DNA of 59,164 nucleotides from Micrococcaceae bacterium (GTDB taxonomy: Bacteria; Actinomycetota; Actinomycetes; Actinomycetales; Micrococcaceae), in assembly GCA_030452125.1 (NCBI GenBank), contig JAKDMV010000003.1, positions 1-59,164 on the forward strand, in the 5' to 3' direction. Below, piece after piece: positions 43,297-55,254 of the stretch (positions are counted from its first letter, which is position 1; each line of letters begins with the position of its first letter). The position numbers and the translations under genes are program-made. The notes below the pieces were generated by a model. The model made no database searches. It had not been told where the DNA came from and saw nothing but the letters and a program-made list of their open reading frames with translations.

Positions 43297-44352
43297 ATGA
43301 CGTTCCTGACCGGACAGATGCCGATGCTTCCCCCACGTCCGGCGGGCAGCGGCGATGAGATGACCACCACCCGGGTCGCAGCACTCGGCGGCGGACATGG
43401 CCTCTCGGCCTCCCTCTCGGCGCTCCGGCGGCTCACGAACGACATCACGGCCATCGTCACGGTCGCCGACGACGGCGGATCCTCCGGACGATTGCGCCGC
43501 GAATTGGGCGTCCTGCCGCCCGGTGACCTGCGCATGGCCTTGGCCGCCCTCTGTGACGAATCGGACTGGGGACGGACCTGGCGCGACGTCATGCAGCATC
43601 GTTTCGTCGGCTCCGAAGGGGTAGAAACCTCGCTGGAGAACCACGCGGTGGGCAACCTGCTGATCATCACCCTATGGGAGCTGCTGGGAAATGCCGTGGC
43701 CGGGCTGCGCTGGGCCGGTGCCCTGCTCGGGGCCCGCGGCGCCGTGCTGCCGATGAGTACCGTGCCGCTATACATCTCCGGGGAGGTCCTGGCCACCGCC
43801 GGGGACGGAAGCCTGGTCCGACGACGGATCCATGGGCAGGCGGCTCTGGCCGAAGCCGGAAACGACACCCTGGTCAGCAATGTGACGTTGGCCCCCACCG
43901 ATGCCCCGGCCTGCCCCGAGGCGTTGGACGCCATCGAACTGGCCGACTGGGTCATCCTGGGCCCCGGCTCCTGGTACACCTCGGTTTTGCCGCATCTGCT
44001 CCTGCCGGAAATGCGTGAGGCACTGCAGAACACCCCGGCCCGTCGCCTGCTGACGATGAACCTGGTCACCGATACCCAGGAGACCTCGGGAATGACCGCC
44101 GCAGCACATCTTGACGTGATTGCCCGCTACGCCCCGGACCTGAGAATCGACGCCGTTCTGGCCGATCCATCGTCCGTCGATGACGAGCAGGCCTTCCGTG
44201 CGGCAGCCGGCCGGCTCGGCGCCGAGTGCTTTTTCGGTAAGGTGGCTACTGGGCATGACCGTGCCGTCCACGAGCCCCTGCGGCTTGCGGCGGAGTATCA
44301 GGATGTCTTTGAGGCGTTTGCCCGGAATACAACGCGACGTGAGGAAGAGTAG
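43297..44352 (+). CDS. yvcK: Gluconeogenesis factor YvcK/CofD-like protein
   Basis: A 351-residue protein with a CofD-like Rossmann fold. The N-terminus has [21 protein letters not shown] and [19 protein letters not shown]. The middle has [12 protein letters not shown], and the C-terminal half has [16 protein letters not shown] and [13 protein letters not shown]. In other bacteria YvcK/CuvA binds UDP-sugars and is needed for growth on gluconeogenic carbon and for cell shape. The first start (43297) has GGGAG before it; an internal ATG at 43360, closer to the fold, is an alternative start. It is second in the rapZ operon. Confidence 0.94.
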   Translation: MTFLTGQMPMLPPRPAGSGDEMTTTRVAALGGGHGLSASLSALRRLTNDITAIVTVADDGGSSGRLRRELGVLPPGDLRMALAALCDESDWGRTWRDVMQHRFVGSEGVETSLENHAVGNLLIITLWELLGNAVAGLRWAGALLGARGAVLPMSTVPLYISGEVLATAGDGSLVRRRIHGQAALAEAGNDTLVSNVTLAPTDAPACPEALDAIELADWVILGPGSWYTSVLPHLLLPEMREALQNTPARRLLTMNLVTDTQETSGMTAAAHLDVIARYAPDLRIDAVLADPSSVDDEQAFRAAAGRLGAECFFGKVATGHDRAVHEPLRLAAEYQDVFEAFARNTTRREEE

Positions 44353-44354
44353 CC

Positions 44355-45335
44355 ATGGCACTGACCGCTTCGGTCAAGGACGAGCTGTCCCGGCTGGACG
44401 TCAAGAAGTCCTCCGTACGTAAAGCCGAAGTGTCGGCGACCCTGCGCTTCGCCGGGGGACTGCACATCATTTCAGGTCGCATCGTCATCGAGGCGGAAGT
44501 CGATCTTGCCGCCACCGCCCGGCGGCTGCGTCAGGCCATCTCCGAGGTCTACGGACACACCGCCGAGATCATCGTCGTCTCCGCGGGGGGCCTGCGCCGG
44601 GGCAGCCGCTATGTCGTCCGGGTGGTCAGGGACGGCGAATCGTTGGCCCGCCAGACGGGTCTGCTCGATGGCCGGGGCCGCCCGGTCCGGGGACTGCCCT
44701 CGGTCATCGTCAACGGTTCCACCGCCGACGCCGAAGCCGTCTGGCGCGGAGCCTTCCTCGCCCATGGCTCGCTGACCGAACCCGGCCGCTCGTCGGCACT
44801 GGAGGTCACGTGCCCGGGCCCCGAAGCGGCCCTGGCCCTGGTCGGGGCCGCCCGGCGGCTCGATATCGTCGCCAAGGCCCGCGAAGTGCGGGGGGTTGAC
44901 CGCGTCGTCATCCGCGACGGTGACAGCATCGCCGCATTGCTGACCCGCATGGGCGCCCACGACACGTTGTTGGTGTGGGAGGAACGGCGCATGCGCAAGG
45001 AGGTCAGGGCGACGGCCAACCGGCTGGCGAACTTCGATGACGCCAACCTGCGCCGCTCGGCCCAGGCCGCCGTGGCGGCGGGTGCCCGGGTCGAACGGGC
45101 CCTGGAGATCCTGGGAGACGACGTCCCGGACCATCTGCAATATGCCGGGGCCCTCCGCGTGGCGCATAAACAGGCCAGCCTGGATGAACTGGGCCACCTG
45201 GCCGACCCCCCGATGACGAAGGACGCCATCGCCGGAAGGATCCGTCGCCTGTTGGCGATGGCGGACCGCCGGGCCGCTGAACTGGGAATACCCGGGACCG
45301 AGGCCAGCGTTACCGCAGATATGCTCGACGGCTGA
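44355..45335 (+). CDS. whiA: Sporulation/cell-division regulator WhiA
   Basis: A 326-residue DNA-binding protein. The N-terminal half is the degenerate LAGLIDADG homing-endonuclease-like domain ([19 protein letters not shown], then [20 protein letters not shown]). The C-terminal half is the helix-turn-helix domain ([30 protein letters not shown]). In Streptomyces it works with WhiB to stop growth and start septation. It is present in nearly all actinobacteria, including non-sporulating ones. It begins 2 bases after the yvcK stop with a GAGGAAG ribosome site inside the yvcK end. Confidence 0.97.
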   Translation: MALTASVKDELSRLDVKKSSVRKAEVSATLRFAGGLHIISGRIVIEAEVDLAATARRLRQAISEVYGHTAEIIVVSAGGLRRGSRYVVRVVRDGESLARQTGLLDGRGRPVRGLPSVIVNGSTADAEAVWRGAFLAHGSLTEPGRSSALEVTCPGPEAALALVGAARRLDIVAKAREVRGVDRVVIRDGDSIAALLTRMGAHDTLLVWEERRMRKEVRATANRLANFDDANLRRSAQAAVAAGARVERALEILGDDVPDHLQYAGALRVAHKQASLDELGHLADPPMTKDAIAGRIRRLLAMADRRAAELGIPGTEASVTADMLDG

Positions 45336-45430
45336 TCAAGCCGCTGGATTTCCGTCGCCGCGAGGCACGGGAAGCACTACCCACCAGCATGCCCGTAGAG
45401 CGGGCGTGTGAGAGACAAATGGAGGAGATC

Positions 45431-46060
45431 ATGGCGAAGTACGAACTTCCTGACCTGCCGTACGACTACGCGGCGCTGGAGCCGAACATTTCCGCGCGCA
45501 TCATGGAGCTGCACCACAGCAAGCACCACGCGTCGTATGTCGCCGGCGCCAACACCGCGCTGGACAAGCTGGCAGAGGCCCGCGAAAAGGGCGAGTACGG
45601 CAACATCCCGAAGCTGTCCAAGGATCTGGCGTTCCACCTCGGTGGGCATACCAACCACTCGATCTTTTGGCAGAACCTTTCCCCCGAAGGCGGGGACAAG
45701 CCCGAGGGTGAGCTCGCTGCGGCCATCGATGACGCCTTCGGCTCGTTCGATGCCTTCCGCAACCACTTCACCAACGCCGCACTGAGCCTGCAGGGCTCGG
45801 GCTGGGCGCTGCTGGCCTTCGAGGGCCTGGGTGAAAACCTGGTCATCGAGCAGCTCTACGACCAGCAGGGCAACGTGCCGGTGGGCACCACCCCGCTGCT
45901 GATGTTGGACATGTGGGAGCACGCCTTCTACCTGGACTACGTCAACGTCAAGGCGGATTACGTCAAGGCGTTCTGGAACATCGTGAACTGGGCCGACGTG
46001 TCGGCCCGCTTCGAGGCGGCGCGCTCCGGCGCGAAGTCGCTGATCGTTCCGGGCAAGTAG
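45431..46060 (+). CDS. sodA: Superoxide dismutase, Mn-type (Mn/Fe family)
   Basis: Converts superoxide to hydrogen peroxide and oxygen. The 209-residue protein has metal-ligand His28 in MELHHSKHH, His76 in HLGGHTNHS, and the Asp and His of [14 protein letters not shown]. Gly72 in GGHTNHS and the Gln in LYDQQGNVP match the Mn-type rather than the Fe-type pattern. No signal peptide is seen, so it is cytoplasmic. The ATG at 45431 follows GGAGGAG; the longer frame from 45389 is not conserved. It lies between whiA and gap, a usual Micrococcaceae position, and is followed by a hairpin. Confidence 0.95.
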   Translation: MAKYELPDLPYDYAALEPNISARIMELHHSKHHASYVAGANTALDKLAEAREKGEYGNIPKLSKDLAFHLGGHTNHSIFWQNLSPEGGDKPEGELAAAIDDAFGSFDAFRNHFTNAALSLQGSGWALLAFEGLGENLVIEQLYDQQGNVPVGTTPLLMLDMWEHAFYLDYVNVKADYVKAFWNIVNWADVSARFEAARSGAKSLIVPGK

Positions 46061-46067
46061 CCCGCGC

Positions 46068-46089
46068 CCCCGGGTCCTCGGACCCGGGG
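46068..46089 (+). terminator. Hairpin after sodA
   Basis: A perfect 10-base stem CCCCGGGTCC/GGACCCGGGG with a 2-base turn starts 8 bases after the stop. It is followed by A-rich rather than T-rich sequence, so termination is likely but not classical. Confidence 0.55.
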
Positions 46090-46133
46090 AAAAGAGCAGG
46101 TAATTTTGCTCACACATCAAAGGCCTTATGGCG

Positions 46134-46139
46134 TAAGAT
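46134..46139 (+). promoter_or_regulatory. Candidate -10 of gap (TAAGAT)
   Basis: TAAGAT in an AT-rich patch (46101-46150) gives a leader of about 175 bases. The best -35-like sequence, TTGCTC at 46106, is too far away (22 bases), so the assignment rests on the -10 alone. Confidence 0.4.
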
Positions 46140-46151
46140 GTTATCAACGGC

Positions 46152-47332
<1,181 letters not shown>

Positions 47333-47346
47333 TCGCGGCGATCCGA

Positions 47347-47352
47347 TAGCCT
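47347..47352 (+). promoter_or_regulatory. Leaderless -10 of pgk (TAGCCT)
   Basis: TAGCCT and GAAGTC precede the ATG at 47359 in the 26-base gap after gap, so pgk may have an internal leaderless promoter as well as read-through. Confidence 0.5.
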
Positions 47353-47358
47353 GAAGTC

Positions 47359-48588
47359 ATGACTTCCAACACTCTCGACGATCTGCTCGCCGATGGTGTC
47401 CGTGGGCGGCACGTTCTGGTCCGTAGCGACCTGAACGTGCCGCTCGATGGCTCCACCGTCACCGACGACGGACGTGTCCGCGCGTCCCTTCCCGTCCTCG
47501 CGAAACTCTCCGAGGCCGGTGCCCGGGTCCTGGTGATGGCCCATCTGGGCCGCCCGAAGGGGGCCCCGGAGCCGAAGTACTCCATTCGTCCCGCCGCCGA
47601 CCGGCTGGACGAGCTCGCCGATTTCCCGGTCGAGGTGGCCCAGGACGTCGTGGGCAGCAGCGCCCGCGAACTGGCCTCGAAACTCCAGGACGGCTCCGTG
47701 CTGGTCCTGGAAAACGTCCGCTTCGATCCGCGCGAGACCAGCAAGGACGACGACGAACGGGCCTCGTTCGCCCGTGAGCTGGCCGACCTGACCGGCAGCA
47801 ACGGTGCCTACGTGGATGATGCCTTCGGTGCCGTGCACCGCAAGCACGCATCAGTGGTCGACATCGCCGCACTGCTGCCCTCCTACCAGGGCGATCTGGT
47901 CAGGACCGAGATGGAGGTGTTGCGTCAGCTCACCGAGGGCCCCCAGCGGCCCTACGTCGTCGTCCTGGGCGGGTCCAAGGTCTCCGATAAGCTCGCGGTG
48001 ATCGACACGCTCCTCGGCCGCGCCGACCACCTGCTGATCGGCGGTGGCATGGCCTTCACCTTCCTGGCCGCCCAGGGACACCCGGTCGGGAAATCATTGC
48101 TGGAGGAAGACCAGCTCGAAACCGTCCGCGGATACCTGGCCCGGTCCAAGGAAACCGGCTGCGACATCATCCTGCCCACCGACGTCGTGGTGGCCTCCAA
48201 GTTCGGGGCCGACGCCGAACACGAGGTGCGCCCCGTCGACGGGATCGAAAACGGTCGGTTCGGCGATACCGGACTGGGCCTCGACATCGGACCGGCCTCG
48301 GGAGAGGCCTTCGTCAGTTACATCCGCTCCGCCAACACCGTGTTCTGGAACGGCCCCATGGGGGTCTTCGAGATCGAGGCCTTCTCCGGGGGAACCCGGG
48401 CCGTGGCCCAGGCCCTGGCGGACTCCGAGGCGTTTTCCGTCGTCGGGGGCGGGGACTCCGCCGCAGCCGTCCGCACCCTGGGTTTCAGCGAGGACGATTT
48501 CGGCCATATCTCCACCGGAGGCGGGGCCAGCCTCGAATACCTGGAGGGCAAGGAATTGCCCGGACTCACCGCGCTCGAAGGGAACTAG
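47359..48588 (+). CDS. pgk: Phosphoglycerate kinase
   Basis: Transfers phosphate from 1,3-bisphosphoglycerate to ADP. The 409-residue two-lobed enzyme has the substrate-binding [15 protein letters not shown] and [10 protein letters not shown] in the N-lobe. The nucleotide lobe carries [26 protein letters not shown] and the C-terminal GGGDSAAAV. Length is slightly above the bacterial norm (390-400). It follows gap by 26 bases and precedes tpiA by 6. Confidence 0.98.
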   Translation: MTSNTLDDLLADGVRGRHVLVRSDLNVPLDGSTVTDDGRVRASLPVLAKLSEAGARVLVMAHLGRPKGAPEPKYSIRPAADRLDELADFPVEVAQDVVGSSARELASKLQDGSVLVLENVRFDPRETSKDDDERASFARELADLTGSNGAYVDDAFGAVHRKHASVVDIAALLPSYQGDLVRTEMEVLRQLTEGPQRPYVVVLGGSKVSDKLAVIDTLLGRADHLLIGGGMAFTFLAAQGHPVGKSLLEEDQLETVRGYLARSKETGCDIILPTDVVVASKFGADAEHEVRPVDGIENGRFGDTGLGLDIGPASGEAFVSYIRSANTVFWNGPMGVFEIEAFSGGTRAVAQALADSEAFSVVGGGDSAAAVRTLGFSEDDFGHISTGGGASLEYLEGKELPGLTALEGN

Positions 48589-48594
48589 CCACCT

Positions 48595-49410
48595 ATGACC
48601 ACCTCCACGAACGGTCAATTCGACCGGAAGCCGCTGATTGCCGGCAACTGGAAGATGAACATGGACCATGTCCAGGGCATCACGCTGCTGCAGAAGCTGG
48701 CGTGGACCCTCGAGGATGCCAAACACGACTTCAACCGGGTCGAGGTCGCCGTCTTCCCGCCGTTCACCGATCTGCGCGGCGTCCAGACGCTGGTCGCCGG
48801 CGATGACCTGCCGGTCGTCTACGGGGGCCAGGACCTCTCACCGGAGGATTCCGGCGCCTTCACCGGGGACATCTCCGGGGCCTTCCTCTCCAAGCTCGGC
48901 TCACGGTATGTCCTGGTCGGGCATAGCGAACGCCGGGCCATCCACGGCGAAACCGATGAGTTGCTTTCCCGCAAGGTCGCAGCAGCCTACAGGCATTCAA
49001 TGGTGCCGGTGCTCTGCGTGGGCGAGGGCCTGGAGGTCCGGCAGGCCGGGCGCCATGTCGAGCACACGCTCGAGCAGTTGCGTGGCTCGCTGGCGGGATT
49101 GGATGCGGCCCAGGCCGCCGATCTCGTGGTGGCCTACGAGCCCGTCTGGGCCATCGGCACCGGGGAAGTCGCCGGACCCGAGGACGCCCAGGAGATGGCC
49201 GCGGCGCTCCGCGCCGAGCTCGTGAGTCTCTACGGAGCCGACACGGCAGCAGGAATCCGGCTGCTTTATGGCGGTTCGGTCAAGGCCGCCAACGCCGCCG
49301 CCATCATGCGTGGCAGCGATGTCGACGGGCTGCTCGTCGGGGGTGCCAGCCTGGACGCCGCGGAATTTGCTAACATTATTAGGTTCGAGCATCATCTGGT
49401 GACGGACTAA
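48595..49410 (+). CDS. tpiA: Triosephosphate isomerase
   Basis: Interconverts dihydroxyacetone phosphate and glyceraldehyde 3-phosphate. The 271-residue TIM barrel has the catalytic Lys20 in IAGNWKMN, His in LVGHSERR and the base Glu in [13 protein letters not shown], followed by the phosphate loops [10 protein letters not shown] and [10 protein letters not shown]. It is about 10 residues longer than usual because of an N-terminal extension ([10 protein letters not shown]). It follows pgk by 6 bases without a ribosome site of its own, so it depends on coupling or read-through. Confidence 0.98.
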   Translation: MTTSTNGQFDRKPLIAGNWKMNMDHVQGITLLQKLAWTLEDAKHDFNRVEVAVFPPFTDLRGVQTLVAGDDLPVVYGGQDLSPEDSGAFTGDISGAFLSKLGSRYVLVGHSERRAIHGETDELLSRKVAAAYRHSMVPVLCVGEGLEVRQAGRHVEHTLEQLRGSLAGLDAAQAADLVVAYEPVWAIGTGEVAGPEDAQEMAAALRAELVSLYGADTAAGIRLLYGGSVKAANAAAIMRGSDVDGLLVGGASLDAAEFANIIRFEHHLVTD

Positions 49411-49443
49411 CCGGCTGCGGCCGTTCTCGACCGAAAGGTAGTA

Positions 49444-49695
49444 GTGGACACACTCAAGATTGTCCTGCAGGTGGTGCTGGGACTCGTGAGCCTGTTGCTG
49501 GTCATGCTGATCCTGCTCCACAAGGGACGTGGAGGCGGCATGTCGGACATGTTCGGCGGCGGCATGACCACCAGTCTCGGGTCCTCAGGTGTTGCCGAAA
49601 AGAACCTCAACCGGATCACCGTCGTGCTCGGGGTGTCTTGGGGCGCGATCATCGTGGCGCTGGGCATCATCATGCGCTTGAGCTCGGAGATCTAG
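49444..49695 (+). CDS. secG: Preprotein translocase subunit SecG
   Basis: Small accessory subunit of the SecYEG channel in the cytoplasmic membrane. The 83-residue protein has two helices (residues 3-24 and 58-79) joined by a Gly-rich loop with the family motif LLHKGRGGGMSDMFGGG and GSSGVAEKNLNR. The GTG start follows GAAAGG. It ends the gap cluster, as in many actinobacteria, and is followed by a hairpin shared with the convergent opcA gene. Confidence 0.95.
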   Translation: MDTLKIVLQVVLGLVSLLLVMLILLHKGRGGGMSDMFGGGMTTSLGSSGVAEKNLNRITVVLGVSWGAIIVALGIIMRLSSEI

Positions 49696-49761
49696 GACCC
49701 CGCAATCCCCGCGGGGGCATCCCGGGCCCAGGCCCGGCGCGCCCACCGCCGTAGAACCATG

Positions 49762-49797
49762 AAGAGGCGGCTTACCCCACGGGGGAAGCCGCCTCTT
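49762..49797. terminator. Bidirectional terminator between secG and opcA
   Basis: AAGAGGCGGCTT (49762-49773) pairs perfectly with AAGCCGCCTCTT (49786-49797), with an inner CCCC/GGGG possible in the loop. Short T-runs follow on both strands, fitting a shared terminator of two convergent operons. Confidence 0.85.
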
Positions 49798-49821
49798 TGG
49801 CGTTTCGTGGTGCCCGCAGGC

Positions 49822-50763
49822 TCAGCGTTCGGAAGCGGTCACGGAGCGCAGGTTGGTCTGGGCCAGACCCTCCCGCAGGACCTCGCCGAGGACCTCGTCG
49901 GGGTCCAGCCGGCGCAGTTCCTCCGCAAGACAGACCGAGGTGTTGCGCCGCGGCAACGACACCCGTTGGACGGGCTGTCCCGGCTGGTACAACTCGGCCA
50001 CGTCGTCATGGGGGCGGGTCAGCACCACGTCGCCGTCCTCGCGGGAGAACCTCACGCTGCGCACCCCGGTCCCGTTGGAGGAGGAGGCGATCGTGACCGG
50101 GATGTCCAGCCGGAGCGTCAACCAGGCAGCCAGCAGCAGCACGCTGGGGCTCGAGGACGAACCCTTCACGGTGGCGGCCGTCAGGCAGGAGGCATCGAGC
50201 TGGTCTAGGACGGCGGCCAATTGGGCCCGCCAGAGGGTCAACCGCGTCCACGCCAGGTCGGTGTCCCCGGCCACATGGCTCTTCGCCAGGGCGAAGAGCG
50301 CCTTTTGCGGCTCATCGGCGGTCCGGCTATCGGTGATCCGGCGGTGCGCGATCCTGCCGATGGCCGTTTCGGAGGCACATTCGGGCATCCCATGGGGCCA
50401 CCAGGCGACGATGGGGGCATCGGGGAGCAGGAGCGCGTTGACCAGTGATTCGTTGGCCGTGGCCAGGTCCCCGTCGGCATGGAGGACGATGACTTCCGAG
50501 GCCCCGGCATCACCGCCGACCCTGATCTGTGCCCCGAGGCTCGTCGGGGCGTCGGTGGCCCCTTCGACCACGACGATGATGCGGCACGGGTGCTCCCGGC
50601 TGGCCAGGTTCGCCGCGGCGATGGCCTCCTCCTCGAACCCGGACTGCGTGACCACCACAAGCGTCAGCACGCGGCTCAGGGCGACGACACCGCCGGTCTC
50701 GCGGAGGTTCATGACCTTCTTGGCCACCTTCGAGGTGGTGGTGTTCGGCAGGTCTACGATCAT
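49822..50763 (-). CDS. opcA: Glucose-6-phosphate dehydrogenase assembly protein OpcA
   Basis: Actinobacterial and cyanobacterial partner that assembles or allosterically activates Zwf. The 313-residue protein shows the family's DLPNTTTSKVAKKVMNLRE start, SREHPCRIIVVVEG near residue 65, a central VNALLLPDAPIVAWWPHGMP, DLAWTRLTLWRAQLAA and a C-terminal SRVTASER-like tail. The start at 50763 is chosen because its ATG overlaps the zwf stop by 4 bases. The longer frame to 50775 overlaps zwf further. It is the last gene of the tkt-tal-pgi-zwf-opcA operon; the lactonase gene that usually follows is absent. Confidence 0.95.
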   Translation of the reverse strand: MIVDLPNTTTSKVAKKVMNLRETGGVVALSRVLTLVVVTQSGFEEEAIAAANLASREHPCRIIVVVEGATDAPTSLGAQIRVGGDAGASEVIVLHADGDLATANESLVNALLLPDAPIVAWWPHGMPECASETAIGRIAHRRITDSRTADEPQKALFALAKSHVAGDTDLAWTRLTLWRAQLAAVLDQLDASCLTAATVKGSSSSPSVLLLAAWLTLRLDIPVTIASSSNGTGVRSVRFSREDGDVVLTRPHDDVAELYQPGQPVQRVSLPRRNTSVCLAEELRRLDPDEVLGEVLREGLAQTNLRSVTASER

Positions 50764-52331
50764 GGTCGCCGCCACGTCCTTCCATCTCGGGCCAGCAGTT
50801 CATCAGCCGAACTCGGGCCCCAGCTTCCGGGGGCATACGGTTCGGGCTGTTCGTCCAGGGACGCCCAATAGTCCTCGAACGGGTCGAGGATCTTCCAGGA
50901 CAGCTCCACCTCCTGATGCCGGGGGAACAGGGGGGGTTCGCCGAGCAGGACGTCCAGGATGAGCCGCTCATAGGCTTCGGGGCTGGACTCGGTGAAGGAG
51001 TGGCCGTACCCGAAGTCCATGGTCACGTCCCTGACCTCCATTTGCGTGCCCGGGACCTTGGAACCGAAACGGATGGTGGCGCCTTCGTCGGGCTGAACGC
51101 GGATGACCACCGCATTCTGGCCGAACTCCTCGGAGGCGTTGTCGCGGAAGAGCAGGTTGGGCGCCCGTTTGAAGACGACGGCGATCTCGGTCACCCGACG
51201 CCCCAACCGCTTGCCGGCGCGCAGATAGAAGGGCACCCCGGACCATCTGCGCGTGTTGATGTCCACGCGGATGGCGGCATAGGTCTCGGTTTGCGATTCC
51301 GGGTTGAACCCTTCCTCGTCGAGGAAACCGGTGACCTCCTCGCCTCCCTGCCAGCCCCCGGTGTATTGACCGCGGGCCGAGTGCCGGGAGAGGTCCTCGG
51401 GGAGTTTGACCGCGGCGAGGACCTTTTCCTTTTCGGCGCGCAGGTGATCGGCGTTGAAGGAAATCGGTTCCTCCATCGCGGTCAGGGCCAGCAGCTGGAG
51501 CAAGTGGTTCTGGATGACGTCGCGGGCGGCCCCGACGCCGTCGTAGTATCCCGCCCGGCCACCGATGCCGATGTCCTCGGCCATGGTGATCTGCACATGG
51601 TCCACGTAGTTGGCGTTCCACAGCGGCTCGAACAGCTGGTTGGCGAAACGCAGGGCCAGCAGGTTCTGGACGGTTTCCTTGCCCAGGTAGTGGTCGATGC
51701 GGAAGACCGCGTCGGGGGGAAAAACGGATTCCACGATGGTGTTCAGTTCGCGGGCCGATTCCAGATCGTGGCCGAAGGGCTTCTCGATGACCACCCGGCG
51801 CCAGGGGGCCGGCTCCTGCGGCTCCGCGGAGGCGTCGGCGTGGATCTGCTCGTCCTGGGCCAGCCCGTGGCGGGAAAGCTGCTCACAGACCTGCTCGAAG
51901 GAGTTCGGGGGGATGGAGAGGTAGAAGACGTGGTTTCCGCGGGTGCCGCGGGAGATCTTGAGCTCATCCAGGGTCTCGCCGAGACGTTCGTAGGCTTCTT
52001 CATCGCCGAACCCGCCGGTGACGAAGCGGAAGCCGCCGGCTAGTTGGGCCCAGACGGTTTCGTTGAAGGGGGTCCGGGCGCTGGCCAGGACCCATTCCCT
52101 GGCCTGGGCGACGAAGTCCTCGGGCGACCAATCGCGGCGACCGAAGCCGACGACGGCGAAGCTGGGCGGGAGGAGCCCGCGGTTGGCGAGGTCGTAGACC
52201 GCGGGGATGAGTTTCTTGCGGGCCAGGTCGCCGGTGACGCCGAAGAACACCAGGGCAGATGGCCCGGCAATCCGGTTCAGGCGGCGGTCCCGACGATCGC
52301 GCAGGGGGTTGTGCGCGGTGGTATCTGCCAT
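50760..52331 (-). CDS. zwf: Glucose-6-phosphate 1-dehydrogenase
   Basis: First enzyme of the oxidative pentose phosphate pathway: glucose 6-phosphate + NADP+ to 6-phosphoglucono-lactone. The 523-residue protein has the nucleotide-binding FFGVTGDLARKKLIPAVYDL, the active-site RIDHYLGKETVQNLL, the EKPFGHDL motif and the C-terminal PFYLRAGKRL. The ATG at 52331 (MADTTAHNPLRD) is preferred over 52355, since the family begins with a short unconserved lead followed by NPLRDRRDRRL. It is coupled to opcA downstream and lies 65 bases after pgi. Confidence 0.97.
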   Translation of the reverse strand: MADTTAHNPLRDRRDRRLNRIAGPSALVFFGVTGDLARKKLIPAVYDLANRGLLPPSFAVVGFGRRDWSPEDFVAQAREWVLASARTPFNETVWAQLAGGFRFVTGGFGDEEAYERLGETLDELKISRGTRGNHVFYLSIPPNSFEQVCEQLSRHGLAQDEQIHADASAEPQEPAPWRRVVIEKPFGHDLESARELNTIVESVFPPDAVFRIDHYLGKETVQNLLALRFANQLFEPLWNANYVDHVQITMAEDIGIGGRAGYYDGVGAARDVIQNHLLQLLALTAMEEPISFNADHLRAEKEKVLAAVKLPEDLSRHSARGQYTGGWQGGEEVTGFLDEEGFNPESQTETYAAIRVDINTRRWSGVPFYLRAGKRLGRRVTEIAVVFKRAPNLLFRDNASEEFGQNAVVIRVQPDEGATIRFGSKVPGTQMEVRDVTMDFGYGHSFTESSPEAYERLILDVLLGEPPLFPRHQEVELSWKILDPFEDYWASLDEQPEPYAPGSWGPSSADELLARDGRTWRRP

Positions 52332-52396
52332 GGGGTGCTTTCTGTGGTGAAACAACGGGGGGAGCGGGCGGCCACCGGGGCCGCCCGCCCCCGATG

Positions 52397-54025
52397 TTAC
52401 TGGTGAATTCCGGGCAGTGCGCTGATCGCGGCACGCAGCTGGCGGATTCCTTCGTCCCGGGAGCCCAAATGCAGGCGCAGGACCGGGCGGCCGTTGTCGG
52501 CGAGCACCTGGGCGTCACCGGTGGCTTGGGCGGAGATCAATTCACCGAACGTGAATGGACGGTCGGGAATGCTGATGTCCGTATCGGAGTCGGCGGTGAT
52601 CTGCAGGTAGACCCCGATGCGGGGTCCACCCTTGTGGAATTGCCCGGTGGAGTGCAGGAAGCGTGGGCCCCACCCGAACGTCGTCGGACGGTTCGAGGCC
52701 ACGGACAGATCCTCGCGCAGGGTCGCCAGATCGGCGTGCCCGATGCGATCCAGATACGCCTGGATGCTCAGGTAGCCGTCGGCCGGCAGGGCACCGAGCA
52801 GGTTGGCCACGGCGTCCGTGACGCCTGCCGCCCCCTCGAGCAGGCCTTCGGTGGCCCGGAGCTCGATGTCGCCGTCGACCAATTGGGCGGTCTCCGGCTC
52901 GGGGGTGGCATCGAGGAGCCCGCGGGCAGCGATCTTCGCCGCCTCGACATCCGGCTGGTCGAAGGGGTCGATGCCCAGCAGCTTGCCGGCCACGACGGTG
53001 GCGTACTCCCACAACAGCATCTGGCTGCCCAACGATCCCGAGACATACACATGGTGTCCCTGGGTGGCGATGACCGGGTCCTCGTCGTCGGAGACCAGGT
53101 GGACCAGGAGCACGTCGTCGGCCTGGTGGACCGTCTCCTCGGCCCCGGGTTCCACCACGACCGGTAGCAGGCCGGTGCCGTGCTTGCCGGTGGATTCGGC
53201 AATGAGCTGTTCGGCCCAATCGGCGAATCCGACGATGCCGGATCCCTCGTCGACGAAGACGATCTTATTGCGCAACGGCGTGGTCCCGGCCAGGGCCGCG
53301 CCCAAGGCGAGTCCGAGGTTGTCCTCGTCGTCGTCGGCCAGGAATTCCGCGGCTTCCTCCGCCTCGTCCAGCAAGGTGGCGATATCCACACCGGCCAGAC
53401 CGGAAGGCACCAGCCCGAAGGCGGTGAGGGCGGAATACCGTCCTCCGACGTCCGGGTTGGCGTTGAAGACCGCCCGGTAGCCGGCCTTGCGCGAGGCCTT
53501 ATCCATGGGGGACCCCGGGTCGGTGACCACGATGATGCGCGATGCCGCATCGATTCCCGCATCCTCGAACGCCTGGGAGAACACCCGTCGCTGGGAATCG
53601 GTTTCCACGGTCGACCCGGATTTCGAGGAGACGACCAGAGCCGTGGTGGCCAACCGGTCGGTCAGGGCATTGCCGACCATTTCGGGGTCGGTGCTGTCCA
53701 GGACGACGAGTTCGACGTCGGCGGTGGCGGTGATGACCTCGGGTGCCAGCGAGGAACCGCCCATTCCGGCCAAGACGATCCGGTCGATGCCGTCCGCCTG
53801 CAGTTCCCGGCGCAGATCCAGGATGGGCTCGACCAGGGGACGCGAGGTCTCGGCCAAGTCGACCCAGCCGAGGCGCTTGGAGGCCTCGGCCTGGGCCTCG
53901 GGACCCCAGAGGGTGTCGTCCTTGGCCGCGATGCGCGAGGCCGTCTTCTCGGCGACCAGGGCAGGGACATGCGCCTGGATGGCAGCTTGTGCGGCTCCGG
54001 TGGCCGTGAACCCCAGGGCACTCAT
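52397..54025 (-). CDS. pgi: Glucose-6-phosphate isomerase
   Basis: Interconverts glucose 6-phosphate and fructose 6-phosphate, linking glycolysis with the pentose cycle. The 542-residue protein belongs to the actinobacterial type found beside tal. Two SIS-like sugar isomerase domains are visible: [16 protein letters not shown] with [12 protein letters not shown] near residue 90-140, and [31 protein letters not shown] near 265. It overlaps the tal stop by 4 bases (ATGA), so it is translationally coupled. The order tkt-tal-pgi-zwf-opcA is conserved in actinobacteria. Confidence 0.95.
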   Translation of the reverse strand: MSALGFTATGAAQAAIQAHVPALVAEKTASRIAAKDDTLWGPEAQAEASKRLGWVDLAETSRPLVEPILDLRRELQADGIDRIVLAGMGGSSLAPEVITATADVELVVLDSTDPEMVGNALTDRLATTALVVSSKSGSTVETDSQRRVFSQAFEDAGIDAASRIIVVTDPGSPMDKASRKAGYRAVFNANPDVGGRYSALTAFGLVPSGLAGVDIATLLDEAEEAAEFLADDDEDNLGLALGAALAGTTPLRNKIVFVDEGSGIVGFADWAEQLIAESTGKHGTGLLPVVVEPGAEETVHQADDVLLVHLVSDDEDPVIATQGHHVYVSGSLGSQMLLWEYATVVAGKLLGIDPFDQPDVEAAKIAARGLLDATPEPETAQLVDGDIELRATEGLLEGAAGVTDAVANLLGALPADGYLSIQAYLDRIGHADLATLREDLSVASNRPTTFGWGPRFLHSTGQFHKGGPRIGVYLQITADSDTDISIPDRPFTFGELISAQATGDAQVLADNGRPVLRLHLGSRDEGIRQLRAAISALPGIHQ

Positions 54026-55146
54026 GCCGACGCCTTTCCTGCTGCTTCCAGTGCCTGGCGGACATCGGCCAGCAGATCGGTCCAGGCGGCCTCGAACTTC
54101 TCCACCCCTTCGTTCTCCAGCAGCAGGACGACCTCGTTGTAGTCGATGCCCAGTGCGGCCAGCGAATCCAGGACCCGGTTCGATTCGTCGTAGGTGCCGG
54201 TGATCGTGTCGGCGGTGACCTCGGCGTGGTCGGCCGTGGCATCCAGCGTCTTCTCTGGCATCGTGTTCACGACCTGTGGGGCAGTGAGCCCGGTGACGTA
54301 CAGGGTGTCGGGCAGCGCGGGATCCTTCACCCCCGTGGACGCCCAGAGCGGACGCTGCGGACGGGCGCCGGACGCGGCTAGGACGCCCCAGCGTTCGGAG
54401 GAGAAGTCCTCCTCGAAGACCTGGTAGGCCAGACGGGCGTTGGCCAGACCGGCCTTGCCCTTGAGCGCGGTGGCTTCTTCGGTACCGATGGCGTCGAGAC
54501 GCTTGTCGATCTCGGTGTCCACGCGGGATACGAAGAAGGAGGCAACGGAGTGCAGTTTGGACAGGTCGTGGCCGTTTTCCTTGGCCTGCTCCATGCCCGA
54601 GAGGAACGCGTTGATCACGGCGCGGTAGCGCTCCAGCGAGAAGATGAGCGTGACGTTGACGCTGATGCCTGCCGCCAGCGTCGCGGTGATGGCTTCGAGC
54701 CCTTCGACGGTGGCCGGGATCTTGATGAAGACGTTCTCGCGGTCGACCTTGGCGGAGAGCTTCTTGGCCTCGGCGATGGTGGCGGCTGCGTCATGCGCCG
54801 AACGGGGATCGACCTCAATCGAGACCCGCCCGTCGATGCCTTGGCTGGCGGTGGCCACGGGGGCGAAGAGGTCGCAGGCCCGGGTGACGTCCTGGGTGGT
54901 GATCTGGAAGACCGCTTCTTCGACGTCGGCGCCGGCGGCAGCGAGTTCACCCACCTGCTCGGTGTAGTCGGCATCGCCCTTGGACAGGGCCGCGGCGAAG
55001 ATCGAGGGGTTGGTGGTCACACCGACCACGTTCCGCTCGCCGATGAGCTTCTGCAGCGAACCCGAGGTCAGGCGGGCGCGGGAGAGGTCATCGAGCCAGA
55101 TGGAGACTCCGGCATCGGAGAGGGCCTGGGTGTTGGGGTTGCTCAT
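54022..55146 (-). CDS. tal: Transaldolase
   Basis: Transfers a three-carbon dihydroxyacetone unit from sedoheptulose 7-phosphate to glyceraldehyde 3-phosphate. The 374-residue length is the actinobacterial/cyanobacterial type. Motifs are [14 protein letters not shown] at the start, [15 protein letters not shown] near residue 40 and the Schiff-base lysine in [15 protein letters not shown] near residue 142, followed by [13 protein letters not shown]. An AAGGA ribosome site precedes the ATG. It follows tkt by 108 bases and is coupled to pgi. Confidence 0.97.
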   Translation of the reverse strand: MSNPNTQALSDAGVSIWLDDLSRARLTSGSLQKLIGERNVVGVTTNPSIFAAALSKGDADYTEQVGELAAAGADVEEAVFQITTQDVTRACDLFAPVATASQGIDGRVSIEVDPRSAHDAAATIAEAKKLSAKVDRENVFIKIPATVEGLEAITATLAAGISVNVTLIFSLERYRAVINAFLSGMEQAKENGHDLSKLHSVASFFVSRVDTEIDKRLDAIGTEEATALKGKAGLANARLAYQVFEEDFSSERWGVLAASGARPQRPLWASTGVKDPALPDTLYVTGLTAPQVVNTMPEKTLDATADHAEVTADTITGTYDESNRVLDSLAALGIDYNEVVLLLENEGVEKFEAAWTDLLADVRQALEAAGKASA

Positions 55147-55254
55147 GAGATGGATCCTTCCAGGAGGGAAATGAGGTCTGCGCCGTTCCTGCGGGTTCGG
55201 AGCACGGGAACGGAAACCGGTCGGCCACTATTCCAGTGGCCGACCGGCGTCGTG

